From Astropecten irregularis (lineage: Eukaryota > Echinodermata > Asteroidea > Paxillosida > Astropectinidae): a stretch of 64,000 bases of DNA. The DNA is taken from contig OZ020244.1 of assembly GCA_963971285.1 (NCBI GenBank), forward strand, positions 7,812,001 through 7,876,000. Direction: 5' to 3'. Shown here piece after piece: positions 12,321-24,125 of the stretch (its first letter is position 1; each line of letters opens with the position of its first letter). The notes under the pieces were generated by a model. The model was not told where the DNA came from. It worked only from the letters and a program-made list of their open reading frames with translations, and searched no databases. The position numbers and the translations under genes are program-made.

Positions 12321-14384
12321 TCAGAACAAAAACAAAACCTGTTCCGACATCAGAAATGTCGGAACAGCTAATAATAATAATAATAACTAGACATTTAAGT
12401 GTTCGTGGACGAACACGGAGCTGTTCCGACTTATTTGATCAGCTTTATAAGCTCCGATGACGTCATGATGACGTCACGGTCATTTACAAAGCAGCGTGCA
12501 TCTAAAGTTTCTAACAAAGCTTTTGTGAAAAGAATCATTACCATAGCTTTTGTCATTCTCAAGATATGCTGCAAACATAAATTATGCCTTTTGATGACGT
12601 CATAATGACATCACAGTTAATTTCACAACAGCATGCAAATCTACAGGGTCTAACAAAGCTTTTACAAAAAGAACCAATACCGTAGCACTTACCGTTCTCG
12701 AGATATACTGCTATAAACCAAAAATTACCTTTTTTGATGACGTCACGATGACGTCACTGTAAATTTCGGGGCAGCATGCACAACTACATAATGTAACAAA
12801 GCTTTTACAAAAAGAATCATTACCGTAGCACTTACCGTTCTCGAGATATGCTGCTACTAATAAAATCAGCATTTTTGATGACGTCATGATGACGTCACGG
12901 TAAATTTCTTGGCAGCATGCACAACTACATGATGCTACTAAGCCTTTGCAAAAAGAATCATATTCATAGCCTTAGTCGTTCTCAAGATATGCTGCTAACA
13001 AAATTGACTAATTAAATATGCGAATGAGCTGTCACGTGCCTAGTTAATTAAGAATTTTAACAAACTCAGTCTTTTAATAAACTTCAGCTTATAAGCTTTC
13101 ATATGATACCTCATATAAGCTGACCAGAACAAGATTATAGAAGATTAGGAATAAACAAACTTTGGGTGATAAAGTTTAATAATAATAATAATAATAACTA
13201 GACATTTAAGTGTTCGTGGACGAACACAGAGCTGTTCCGACTTATTTGATCAGCTTTATAAGCTCCGATGACGTCATGATGAGGTCACGGTCATTTACAA
13301 AGCAGCGTGCATCTAAAGTATCTAACATAGCTTTTGTGAAAAGAATCATTACAATAGCTTTTGTCATTCTCAAGATATGCTGCAAACATAAATTATGCCT
13401 TTTGATGACCTCATAATGACGTCAGTTAATTTCACAACAGCATGCAAATCTACAGGGTCCAACCAAGCTTTTACAAAAAGAACCAATACCATAGCACTTA
13501 CCGTTCTTGAGATATACTGCTATAAACCAACAATTTCCTTTTTTGATGACGTCATGATGACGTCACTGTAAATTTCGAGGCAGCATGCACAACTACATGA
13601 TGTAACAAAGCTTTTACAAAAGGAATCATTACCGTAGCACTAACCGTTCTCGAGATATGCTGCTAATAATAAAATCAGCATTTTTGATGACTGTAAATGT
13701 CTTGGCAGCATGCACAACTACATGATGCTACTAAGCCTTTGCAAAAAGAATCATATTCATAGCCTTTGTTGTTGTCAAGATATGCTGCTAACAAAATTGA
13801 CTAATTAAAAATTTAAATGAGCTGTCACGTGCTTAATTATTAAAGAATTAAACATTACTTTTTGATGACTTCATGATGACGTCACTGTAAATTTCGGGGC
13901 AGCATGCACAACTACGTGATGAATTGGAGCTTTTACACAAAGAATCATTACCGTACCACTAACCGTTCTCGAGATGTGCTGCTAATAATTGAATCAGCAT
14001 TTTTGATGACGTCATGATGACGTCACGGTAAATTTCTTGGCAGCATGCACAACTACATGATGTAAAATTTACCAGCATATCTCGACAATTCTAAAAAATT
14101 TACCAAAAAATGTTTAATTCTAAATTATAAATCATTACTAAAACATTATTGGAGTATATAGCACAGACATCACACATACAAAGTTTCCTGACAATCAGAC
14201 ATTCTTAACGATACGGAATTAAATTCAGCTTTTTATGACGTCATGGTGACAACACATTTAGTTTCACTGCCGCATGCACATCTTCAGGATCTAACAGAAC
14301 GTTTGCAAAAAGAATCATTACCAGAGCATTTGTCGTTCTCGAGATATACTGCAAACAAAAAATTTAGCTTTTTTCATAACGTTA

Positions 14385-14880
14385 AAATGCTTGGTGGCGC
14401 TATTGGTGTGCTGCCGATCGACCACGATCTACGTGTACCTTCATATCGCAAGCCATGGTCACGAGACGTCACACAAAGTGGAAGATTATTCTTTTGTTTT
14501 GAGGTATAAGGGCTGTATGGTGTATTTTAGTTTTTAATGTTTCACGTAGCAATTCTATCAGTGACTTCAATCTCAATGTCACATTCTCCGACAAATCATT
14601 TTTATGCAAGTAATTCACGGACATTTTAGTATTAATCGTAGAAAAAAAAATCTTCCAATCACGTATCTTTAAATAGGAAACCCAAATTAGGACGACAATG
14701 ACATATCGTAATGATGTCACAGTCATTTTCGTGGCAGCATACACAACTACATATTATATAACAGATAAAAGAATCAAGTTCTTAGCACTTGTCGCTCTCA
14801 AAATTTATATTTAAGTATATGAAACTGGGGTAATGAAACTAAGCCTGATAACACAACCTCCACACGCAAAATAATGGAGA
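14385..14880. other. Right edge of the family 1 array
   Basis: This contains the second copy of the non-monomer module (to about 14,700), one last partial monomer ('gtggcagcatacacaactac' near 14,733) and about 100 bp of AT-rich sequence before the LINE begins. I see no gene. Confidence 0.5.
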
Positions 14881-14911
14881 CTTTACAGTACTTCCAATAT
14901 CCTACAAAAAG

Positions 14912-15922
14912 ATGGCGGTGAGTCAACAGGCCTTCTGTTGGGCTCTGATCTTGATTGTCCATGTTTCTGTTTGCAGCCCTCTAAGCTGCCTAAATTTCAC
15001 ATCACATGATAGAGCATTGTTTGCTGATCCACCTGGTCACATTAATCATGAATTTCTGGCTAAGGATTCCACAATTTGGAGTGTTTTTCTTCCTGGAAAC
15101 TGTCTTCAACTTCAACCAAAACTGCAAGCCAACTGCACCACCAAGAGCACGCCTCATCAACTCCATTGTCAGTACACTGCCAGCCTTTGTTGTGATAAAG
15201 CATCATGGTACAACAATAGGCTGTCTTCAGTGCATCCAACATGGCCGACCACAAGCCTGAAACTCAAACCAAGAAATCTAAAGCAGAGTAAGTTTGGTAA
15301 ATCGCCAGTAAACTATTATCCAAACTCTACAGCAACTTTCAATATCTCCCTGGCTGTTTCTGGTGACATTGAAGTGAATCCAGGCCCTATAAAGGATCCA
15401 TGTGGCAAATGCTCCAGACCTGTGAAAGTCAACCAACGATCACTGCTGTGTGAGGACTGTAACTTTTACTGGCATCAGAAATGCATCCCTGAAATGTCAG
15501 TGGCTCAGTACTCCTTGCTGATTTCAAGCACCACTGAGCGGTTTTGCCCTTGCTGCAGTCCAACCTTCACATCTCTACAATTCTCATCATCTACAGTGTT
15601 GCCTTTTTCTTCTTGTGGTGACACCTCATTCCATGATGTATTCGGAAATGCAACAGAGGACCGGTTTAGTGGGCTTCATGAACCAAGTCTGTCTAGCGAC
15701 TCCACAAGTAGTCCCCCATCGTCTCCCCAACAATCACCTTCTACCAGATGTAAGGGCCTGTCTTGCATCCACTACAACGCCAGAAGTATTGTTAATGAAC
15801 TCCAAGCATTCCAAGCTGAACTTGACTCTCATCTCCCAGACCTTGTATTCATTAGTGAAACTTGGTTAGACCAAACTGTGTTTGATGGTGAAATACTTCA
15901 CACTCTTTCGTCGGGATCGTAA
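14912..15922 (+). CDS. CR1-like LINE: signal-like N-terminus, 2A motif, PHD finger, start of endonuclease
   Basis: The ORF starts at an ATG in context AAGATGG and encodes 336 residues. Residues about 5-22 form a hydrophobic stretch (FCWALILIVHVSVC) like a signal peptide. Around residues 150-159 is SGDIEVNPGP, a 2A 'stop-carry on' motif (D-I/V-E-x-N-P-G-P) at which ribosomes can release the upstream peptide without ending translation. A Cys/His-rich PHD-type finger follows (CGKCSRP...CEDCNFYWHQKC...CPCC, about 165-215), and then a Ser/Pro-rich linker. From about residue 285 an apurinic endonuclease domain begins (CIHYNARS, LVFISETWLD). 2A motifs in non-LTR elements of sea urchins, lancelets and molluscs are known, and some follow signal-like leaders. 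The frame ends early (LSSGS) because of a frameshift; endonuclease sequence continues in another frame just downstream. This copy is defective. Confidence 0.8.
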   Translation: MAVSQQAFCWALILIVHVSVCSPLSCLNFTSHDRALFADPPGHINHEFLAKDSTIWSVFLPGNCLQLQPKLQANCTTKSTPHQLHCQYTASLCCDKASWYNNRLSSVHPTWPTTSLKLKPRNLKQSKFGKSPVNYYPNSTATFNISLAVSGDIEVNPGPIKDPCGKCSRPVKVNQRSLLCEDCNFYWHQKCIPEMSVAQYSLLISSTTERFCPCCSPTFTSLQFSSSTVLPFSSCGDTSFHDVFGNATEDRFSGLHEPSLSSDSTSSPPSSPQQSPSTRCKGLSCIHYNARSIVNELQAFQAELDSHLPDLVFISETWLDQTVFDGEILHTLSSGS

Positions 15923-16263
15923 CCGGCATGGAGGTGGAGTGCTCATCGCCGTTGCAAATCATCTTTTCCCGACCCGTGTACCCGTATTTGAACATGCTGA
16001 CATCGAGCTCATCTGGATCGAGGTGACCACCGCTGCGGGCAAATAACTTGTTGGCTGCCTCTACAGACCCCCCAGTGCCTGTAACAGTTTTTAATGAAAA
16101 CTATCAATCTGTTCTGGATGGTATCTTGCCATTCTCTCATAATTATTTGTCTGTTATTGTTGTTGGGGATTTTAATGTTCACTTTGATACGCAATTAGTA
16201 ACACAAAACAAGCTTGGATCTGTATCAGACACACTGAATCTGAAACAAATGGTCACGTCATAA
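15923..16263 (+). pseudogene. CR1-like LINE endonuclease middle part, frameshifted
   Basis: The frame next to the end of the upstream ORF reads RHGGGVLIAV, a hallmark of LINE endonucleases, then IELIWIEVTT. A stop (TAA at about 16,045) follows, and then GCLYRPPS and VVGDFNVHFD, the next conserved endonuclease blocks. The domain therefore continues but is broken by a frameshift near 15,915, at least one stop and a further frame change before the reverse transcriptase. It cleaved target DNA to prime reverse transcription in the intact ancestor; here it cannot be made as one protein. Confidence 0.7.
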
Positions 16264-16331
16264 CAGTAATAACTCTTCATCAGGCACCATACTGGATCAT
16301 ATTTATTGCAACTCACCAGATCTAATTACTC

Positions 16332-18167
16332 ATGTCACTGTTATTCCTGGTCTGGCTAACAGTGGCCATTAGTGGCCTTTCTTTCAACATATCAACCAGT
16401 GTTAAACTTAAATCAGTCTCTCGTACCTTCTTCCAGTACCAGAAGGCGGACAGAGTGGAGCTCTGTGCCACTCTGTCCAAAGTACCATGGGATTCATATC
16501 TGTCGGCTGACCGTGATATTGACACCAATTTTAAGGATCTTTTATTTGCTACTCTTGCTGATTTAGTTCCAGTCGCCAAACAAAGGGGTCGTAGAAGAAA
16601 ACCATGGATAACTTCCGAGATCATCCTGTTATCTCGTAAAAAATGCCGTGCCTACAAAATAGCCATGGCAAACAAAAACAACACAAATTTCTGGCTAAAA
16701 TACAAAAGCTTACGCAACCAGCACAATTACTCAATTCGAATTTCTTACAGCAAGTACATTCAGGAATTAGCCCAAAACTGCTGCTCCACCAACCCCAAAA
16801 GATTCTGGAACTTGGTCAGTAATTGTCGTAAGAAAACTTCGACCAACAGTTTTTATCTTCAAGAGAAAACGGTTATTGACCCAAAAGTGATTGCTACGGA
16901 ATTTAACTCAAACTTTCAACGGAATTTTTCCTCTGCAAATGATGCACCCATTATTCATTGTATTCATGAGGATTGTACATCCAGGCTTTACTCCATACAA
17001 ACTTGTACTAAGGACGTACATATGTTTCTCAGTGCACTGGATGCTCATAAAGCACCTGGTCCTGACAATATATCTCCAATGCTTCTCAAAATTGCTGCTG
17101 ATAGTCTGTCTTATCCTCTGTGTAAAATATTCAACATTTCGCTGTCGGCTGGTCAGGTACCCTCAGAGTGGAAACATGCCAACATTGTTCCCATACATAA
17201 GTCTGGGGACCCTCACAACTTAAGAAATTGGCCTATTTCTCTTTGCTCCATTGTTAGCAAGTGCCTTGAAAAGATTGTGGCAAACAAACTAACTAATCAT
17301 ATGTTCAAAAGTGGCCTTGTTTCTGACTGTCAGCATGGCTTTATTTCCCGTAGGTCAACTGTGACACAACTGGCAACAGTTTACCATGAGTGGGCTGAAA
17401 CCATTGACAGACCCAACCCGCCTCGTATTGATGCAGTTTTCCTGGATTGGTCAAAGGCCTTTGACCGAGTGAGCCACGAAATTCTTCTGGAAAAACTGCA
17501 TAAATACGGTGTTTGTGGGATGGCTCTTCAATGGTTTCAATCATATCTGACTGATCGACAGCAACGTGTTCAATTTCAGGGTGTACATTCATCATGGATC
17601 CCAGTTGGATCAGGTGTGCCACAAGGCTCAGTCCTTGGGCCTCTCCTTTTTAATATCTTTGCATTTGATTTGCCTTTTTGTGTTCAATCTCAAATGAGAC
17701 AGTATGCAGATGATACTGTAATTTATAGAACCATTCGTAACCCAAATGATGAACTTATTCTTCAGAATGACTTGTGTCAAATAGATTACTGGTGTACTCT
17801 AAATAAAATGAAACTTAATGTAGACAAATGCAAGTTAATGGTTATTTCCCGTGCTAACCCACCCAAACCCATGTATAATATTGGACCACATACTCTCCAA
17901 TCTACCGATCAATATAAATATCTAGGTGTAATTATCTCTCAAAATTTGTCTTGGAAAAATCAAACCAATGCAGTAGTGAGTAAGGCGAACAGGTTGAATG
18001 GTTTTGTTAGAAGAATTGTTAGGTCAAGGGATCCCTCTGTTATGGTAAAATTATATTGTGCATTAGTTAGGCCCATTATTGAGTATGCTGCCCCAGTTTG
18101 GTGCCCAAGCTCTGTCGCATCCTAAATATGGACAACATAGAGTATTCTGAGCGGTGCACCAGACTGG
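16332..18167 (+). pseudogene. CR1-like LINE reverse transcriptase, 3'-truncated
   Basis: An open frame to 18,125 carries the non-LTR reverse transcriptase. It includes APGPDNISPMLL, the finger/palm block WSKAFDRVSH, SGVPQGSVLGPLLF and the catalytic QYADDT. It begins with the tail of the endonuclease/linker (KPWITSEI). Near the end it has ALVRPIIEYAAPVWCP, which in relatives is followed by a C-terminal region with VQRRFTR-like and LGLLSL-like blocks. Here the first of these is lost by a small deletion or frameshift after 18,115, and the second appears in another frame (IEYSERCTRLGLL). The sequence is then cut by a family 2 Helitron-like element near 18,168. The clade is CR1-like by its 2A/PHD layout; I did not compute a tree. 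Confidence 0.75.
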
Positions 18168-21100
18168 GCCTATTGTAATTGTTCGATTTTTAGGTGTTCG
18201 GGTTCAAGCCGAACACCTATTGTTATTGTTCGAGTTTTATTATTAGGTGTTCGGGTTCACTCCGAACACCTATTGATATTGTAAGAGTTTTTTTTTTCAT
18301 TTTTTTCTTCCCAAACTTGTCCGCAAGACTTCTATATGACTGTTACAAGATATTGACCCGAAACTTGGTGGGAACTTAGGTTGTGATGCCAAGTTGTACC
18401 TAGAAGATTGACGTCATGATTACGTCATCGGGTATCAAATTACACGCGTTTTTCGGAAAAACGTTGGTGCTCTATAACTTGAGAACCACATGACCTACGA
18501 TTTTGATATTGACATATGTTTCTCAACACATGAATGTCAAGAATTCAAATATTCAGTGTTGTGTACAAATGCCCTCACTTCCGGTGTTACCGGAAGTTGA
18601 AGTTTGACTCAAAATAACTAAAAAACTGAAGCATTTCGGAAAAAAAACTCCTGGCTAAAAGATAGAAAAGGTCTCTGGCTTTCAGAAAATATAAACGATG
18701 ACGTCATGCGTGCTATATAGCGCCCTCTACGGTTGATTAAAGATATACAGTGATTACGTAATCCAAAAGTAAACAACGGATTTCCGCCAAATTTAATAGG
18801 TGTGAAGCACTAATGTACCACGACATGTATGTGAAGTTTGAAAGCTGTTACGTCATTTAACCGGAAGTTATGCTCTTTTAAAGGGAAAATAACTGAATTA
18901 TTCAAATTCTGTTTACTCATTGTCTCTTGTGATTACAAGAGACTCTGATTAGTACCAGATGGCAGTCATTGCAAGGTGATTGGAATGTGCTTCATTAGAT
19001 TGTCTCAGTCGAAACGCATAGCCTCAACACAGGAGTTTGATAAACCCCATACACTTTTAAACAGTCAATTTTAACCATACAAAGGCCCAGACAAAGTTCC
19101 TACAGTATAGATGTGGATTGAACATTTACGCCATCTATTGGTTTTATATGAAATATTTCTCACACTAGCCCATATACTTTGTACACATACGTGTACATGT
19201 GTTTGTGAAAATATGGTCATGTACAAAAAATATGATGATCGATAGACTGTATTTCCCATTCACTGTGTAGAGCATATATGTACTGTACATGTAATGTCCA
19301 ATTGCGTGACTCAAAACTTTGTTTAGTTGTTTACATCTTGCCATATATATTTGCACGTAAATCTTATTATACATGTACATCATTAGATGCCAGCACCAAA
19401 TCTTATTCGAAATGCTATCGACGTAGGTTGCGGAGTATTGTACATCATTTTGTCAAATGACAATGTATTCCATAAACACTGCAACTAAATCCATGGGCTA
19501 AAATATTTCTTCTTTTTTTACGTTGAGATATGGTCACTTTTAAACCATGTTTTAATCAAACAAAATAAAAACTGCAAAATATTTACGTCATATGCACTCA
19601 ATGACTTCTGTAAAAGTTCAGTTACTTGTGATGAACTAACCGGAAGTTATTGTCCAGACAATATTACAAATTTAAAGGTGATGCCATTTTGTACGCGCTA
19701 TCAGTCAGTGTACCAAGTGCAATAGCGCTCCGCACTAACGCTAAAAATAGCATCCCATCCGACAAACATGCGAATATGCGTGGGTGTGCGCGTCCATGTA
19801 CACTGCGTGCGTGAGACAATGTTTGTCTGACATCCGGGGAATTTGTGACGTCATTAGTGCGGAGCGCTATTGGCATGATCAGTATTTGATCAGTCATGCA
19901 GTTTAAATTTAGTGTGCATTTCAATATCCATTGTATGAGCAACGATTGACCACATACGTTCCGACATAATTGTTATGTTCACATAACGGTTCAACTACGA
20001 AATGAGACCCCGAACACCTAGTGGTTGTTAAACACAACCACAATGTCTAGTTATTATTTTTTTTTCTTTTTTTTTTCATCCCAAACTTGTCCGCAGGACT
20101 TCTATATCACAGTTACAAGATATTGAATAGAAACTTGGTGGGAACTTTTGTCATGATCCCAAGTTGTGTTTAGAAGATTGACGTCATGATAACGTCATCG
20201 GGTATCAAATTACACGCGTTTTTAGGAAAAACTTTGGTGCTTTATAACTTGAGAACCACATGACAAAATTTTGATATTGACATATGTTACTCAACACGTG
20301 AATGTCAACAATTAACATATTCAGTGTTGTGTACAAATGACCTTCACTTCCGATGTTACTGGAAGTTGAAGTTTGACTCAAAATAACTCGAAAACGGAAG
20401 GATTTGGGCACAAAAAACCTCATGGGTAAAAGATAGAGTAGGTCTTGGGCTTTCAGAAAATGTAAATGGTGACGTCATGCAGGCTATATAGCGCCCTCTA
20501 CGGTTGATTAAAGATATACAGTGATTACGTAATCCGAAAGTTAACAATGAATTTCCGCCAAATTTGGTAAGTGTAAAGCTCTTATGCACCTTGACATGTT
20601 TGTGAAATTTGAAAGTGGTGACGTTATTCAACCGGAAGTTATGCTCTTTTAAAGGAGAACTTACGTCATTATTCAAATACTGTTTACTCAGTAATCATGT
20701 GACGTGCATCGATGAAAATTGCAAACTATTTACATTGTACGCATAGAATGATGTCTGCAAACTTTGAGTTGTCTGTGATGAACTAACCGGAAGTTATCGT
20801 CATGACAATATTGCATATTTTAAAGGTGATGTACACCATTGTGATTGAACATTTTTTTCAAATATTGGAAAAAATTGATTCAATGTATGTAATCCCGGAC
20901 AATGTACGTACCTTTTCATGATTTAAACTGTTTAAAACTTAAATTTGGTTGTCTGTGATAGCGATAATTATACAATGTGTGATATATCAACTGCATAAAC
21001 ACCTAACGTTCAAGCTCGATGATGGTTTCTCTGTTGTTGGAATAGAGTCCTTACAACAGCGCCCTCTTGTGATGCAAAACACGTTGAGAATTGAATGATG

Positions 21101-23189
21101 ATGTTGCATGTACAGGCGACTGCTGTTATAAAGTTAACTTTATCCCATCCACCGTGAGAATCGGGTTGAAAGATTGACATTGATTTTCATTATTGGATAG
21201 TGTTTTTCAACTCCATGAAATATCCTTTGGGGAGTAGTGCTCTTGTCAAAGCTTGTGCTGACACGTTTGATGAACTGGTCAAGTGGTATTAATATCGAAA
21301 AACTGGGTAATACTATCAATGTTTGAAAATGACGGAGACAAAATCAAAGGGGGAGCATATCATTTTATTAGCTAAAGTTTTAAACAGACACACTCAAATG
21401 ATGAAGAAACTCAGGATACATCTGATGACTGATGTACAATGATAACTGTAGAGATTTATTTCTTTCAGACCTCATAAATCAAATTGTTTGAGGAAAGTCC
21501 TAATAATGATGAACAAAATTTAATTTTGGTTTATGGATCAGAGCATGGAGGTAGAAATAAAAGACACAAGGGCCACTAGATTTTTGTTTGTGATGCATAA
21601 TATGCATTGATTATATTTTTTTTTAAAGGTGAAGCCATTTTCTATACCGTTCAGCTGCCTGTTAAGTGTACGAATAAGGCAATCAGCATGATCAGTATTT
21701 CAGTCACGCAGTGTAAGTGTCTTTCAATATGCCATTAATTGATCACATACGTTCCAACATCTTCACATAACAGTTCAACTACGAAATGAGACCCCGAACA
21801 CCTAGTGGTTGTTCCCACAACGTCTATTTTTTTTGTTTCTTTTTTTTTTTTCTTCCCAAACTTGTCTGCAATACTCAGTAATACATGACGTACATCAGTG
21901 AAAATTGCAAAATATTTACATCGTATGCATACAATGACGTCTGTAAATGTTCAGTTGCTTGTGATGAACTAACCGGAAGTTATTGTCCAGACAATGTTAT
22001 ATATATATTTAAAGGTGACGCCATATTCTCCATCAGTCAGTGTACATGTACAGCATGATCAGTATTTGTTCAGTCCCACAGTTAAAGTGTTTTCCAATAT
22101 GCCATTATTATGAGGGACGATTGATCACATACGTTCCAACATATGTTCACAAAACAGTGCACTGCGAAATGAGACTCCGAACACCTAGTGGTTGTTCCCA
22201 CAACCACAATGTCTAGTTCATTTTTTTTCTTCCCAAACTTGTCTGCAAGACTTCTATATGACGGTTACAAGATATTGACTTGAAACTTGGTGGGAACTTC
22301 GGTCATGATGCCAAATTGTATTTAGAAGATTGACGTCATGATGACGTCATCAGGTATCAAATTACACGCGTTTTAAGGAAAAACTTCGGTGGTCTATAAC
22401 TTGTAAACCAAATGACCTACGACTTTGATATTGACATATGTTACTCAACACGTAAATCTCAACAATTAATATATTCAGTGTTGTGTACAAATGACCTTCA
22501 CTTCCGGTGTTATCGGAGGTTGAAGTTTGACTCAAAATAACTCAAAAACTGAAGGATTTAGGCACAAAAAACCTCTAGGTAAAAGATAGAGAGGTCTTGG
22601 CCTTTCAGAAAATATAAAAGATGACGTCATGCGAGCTGTATAGCGCCCTCTACGGTGGATTCAAGATATACAGTGATTACGTAATCCAAAAGTAAACAGC
22701 GGATTTCCGCTAAATTTAGTGAGTGTGACGCACTAAAACATCTCGACATGTTTGTGAAGTTTGAAATCTGTTACGTCATCCAACCGGAAGTTATGCTCTT
22801 TTAAAGGGGACAAGGACGTAATTATTCAAATACTGTTTACTCAGTAATACATGACGTACATCAGTGAAAATTGCAAAATATTTACATCGTATGCATTCAA
22901 TGACGTCTGTACATGTTCAGTTGCTTGTGATGAACTAACCGGAAGTTTTTGTCCAGACAATGTTATATACACTGTATATATTTAAAGGTGACGCCATATT
23001 CTCCATCAGTCAGTGTACATGTACAGCATGATCAGTATTTGTTCAGTCCCACAGTTTAAGTGTATTCCAATATGCCATTATTATGAGGGACGATTGATCA
23101 CATACGTTCCAACATATGTTCACAAAACAGTGCACTACGAAATGAGACTTCGAACACCTAGTGGTTGTTCCCACAACCACAATGTCTAG
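18168..23189 (+). mobile_element. Family 2 Helitron-like cluster (four head-to-tail units)
   Basis: The left end has two copies of the hairpin AGGTGTTCGG-loop-CCGAACACCT (18,192-18,218 and 18,245-18,271). The 3' ends read CCGAACACCT, then the hairpin GTGGTTGTTCCCACAACCAC, then AATGTCTAG and TT. CTAG lies at 20,047, 22,213 and 23,186, with a damaged end near 21,826. Each unit starts after the previous one with a T run and 'CCCAAACTTGTC'. The third unit is short and seems to have lost its middle. Shared internal blocks include 'TCAAATTACACGCGTTTT', 'ATAGCGCCCTCTACGGT', 'CCGGAAGTTATGCTCTTTTA' and TGACGTCATGATKACGTCA. There is no coding capacity, so the units are non-autonomous. The cluster interrupts the LINE. 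Confidence 0.75.
18192..18271 (+). repeat. Duplicated 5' hairpin of family 2
   Basis: Two 27-base hairpins with 10-bp stems (AGGTGTTCGG / CCGAACACCT) are separated by an AT-rich spacer. The same arm, CCGAACACCT, recurs just inside every family 2 3' end. The pair therefore forms the subterminal inverted repeat of the element. The spacer 'cctattgttattgttcgagt' resembles the bases left of the first hairpin, so the 5' module has been iterated. Confidence 0.75.
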
Positions 23190-23990
23190 TTTATTTATTT
23201 ATTTTCTTTATTATTGCCATCATATCATTACTCTCTATCTACGTTTGCCATTTGCCATCGTGCCATATTAATTATATTTCTATAGAGTATATGTTTATTT
23301 TGTTATATTTTTATGATAGGTAGAAGAATGTTTTTATTTAATTATGAATGTATCTAGACTGTACACCAGTCCTGTTTTTGTCTGTTATGCAATATGCTGT
23401 AGCTTTCTGCTGCTATTCATGTAGCTTTATTTCACTATGTCTTGTTTGACTTGTCTATTGTCATCAATTTGTTCTTCCAGTACATTTCCTTTGTTGATTC
23501 CCTTCTCTGTTCATTCCCAGTAGCTTTAATCCCTTGTGGTTTGTCCCAGCTCCCCCAGTTCTTTGTTCACAAGCAGAGGATGCTTCCCACAAATCTTCCA
23601 CCAACCACCTAATCCTTTCTCTGGCCCTTTCCAATCCCCCCCCCCCCACTTCCACTCCTAATTCTTCACAAATCTTTTCATGTTTATCCCCTCGCCCTTT
23701 GTCTGCAAGCTTCAGTCCTTCTCCAGTTTATTCTTTATTTAGATCCTTCAGCATTACTTATACAGTATTTGTTTTGGTCTTTAAGTTAAGTAGAATCCGT
23801 TTTTGTAATGTATTTATTGTATCTGTTAGGATACATTATAGGAGAGCCTCTTGACAGTGATTTGGTTCGCTTTTAGGCAATCCTCAGGGGTGTTTTCAGT
23901 TTGTTCCTGTTTTAATGTCTTGAATGTAATATCATGTTGTCTGTACTGCTGTTTTCCTGAGATAATAAATGAAATGAAAAATGAAATCCT
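23190..23990 (+). other. Probable 3' UTR and tail of a LINE
   Basis: This is a T/C-rich, noncoding stretch ending in 'gagataataaatgaaatgaa' and further AATGAAA repeats at about 23,955-23,990. Such a tail is typical of CR1-like LINE 3' ends. It lies directly behind the family 2 cluster that cuts the upstream LINE, so it may be the other half of that LINE. The expected end of the reverse transcriptase is not present at the junction, however, so some sequence has been lost or the two are unrelated. A C9 run lies at about 23,640. Confidence 0.4.
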
Positions 23991-24125
23991 ACTAGTCTGT
24001 ATGCCCTTGTATACACACGTACCTAAATTGTTTCCGTGGCAACAGTGCCTGGTCATGTACTTGCTGGCCTACCTCTTACATAGCATTTTGGGCACTTTTT
24101 GGTGCCATTGCTTGCCTTTACTATT

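Larger units (their letters stand above)
2386..14810 (-). mobile_element. Array of family 1 Helitron-like elements
   Basis: About 12.4 kb of related repeats. The basic monomer is about 141 bp and contains a double TGACGTCA block, a 'GGCAGCATGCACAACTAC' block, 'AAGCTTTTRCAAAAAGAATC' and 'GTTCTCGAGATATGCTGC'. Dozens of monomers are grouped into larger units. Each unit has a longer arm ('cttataagctttcatatgat', 'gctgatcagaagaagct', 'aataaacaaactttgggtga') followed by an ATT microsatellite. Nine units are bounded by CTAGACATTTAAG plus the hairpin GTGTTCGTGGACGAACAC plus 'GAGCTGTTCCGAC'. On the minus strand this is a hairpin followed by CTAG and TT, the layout of Helitron-type 3' ends. No protein is encoded, so the copies are non-autonomous. 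Short frames through the array are shadows of the repeat. Confidence 0.75.

Noticed and set aside
10584-13416. Repeated short frames starting MFVDEHGAVPTYLIS
   Set aside because: They come from the repeated family 1 3'-end block (CTAG-hairpin); the ATG lies in the hairpin region and the peptide changes with each monomer indel.
2386-14810. CRISPR-like array (regular repeats with variable parts)
   Set aside because: Monomers of about 141 bp diverge along their whole length and lie in a eukaryotic transposon array; there are no short identical repeats with unique spacers.
19071-20676. Several frames of 60-106 residues in the family 2 cluster
   Set aside because: They overlap on both strands, are not kept between the units of the cluster, and have no known motif.
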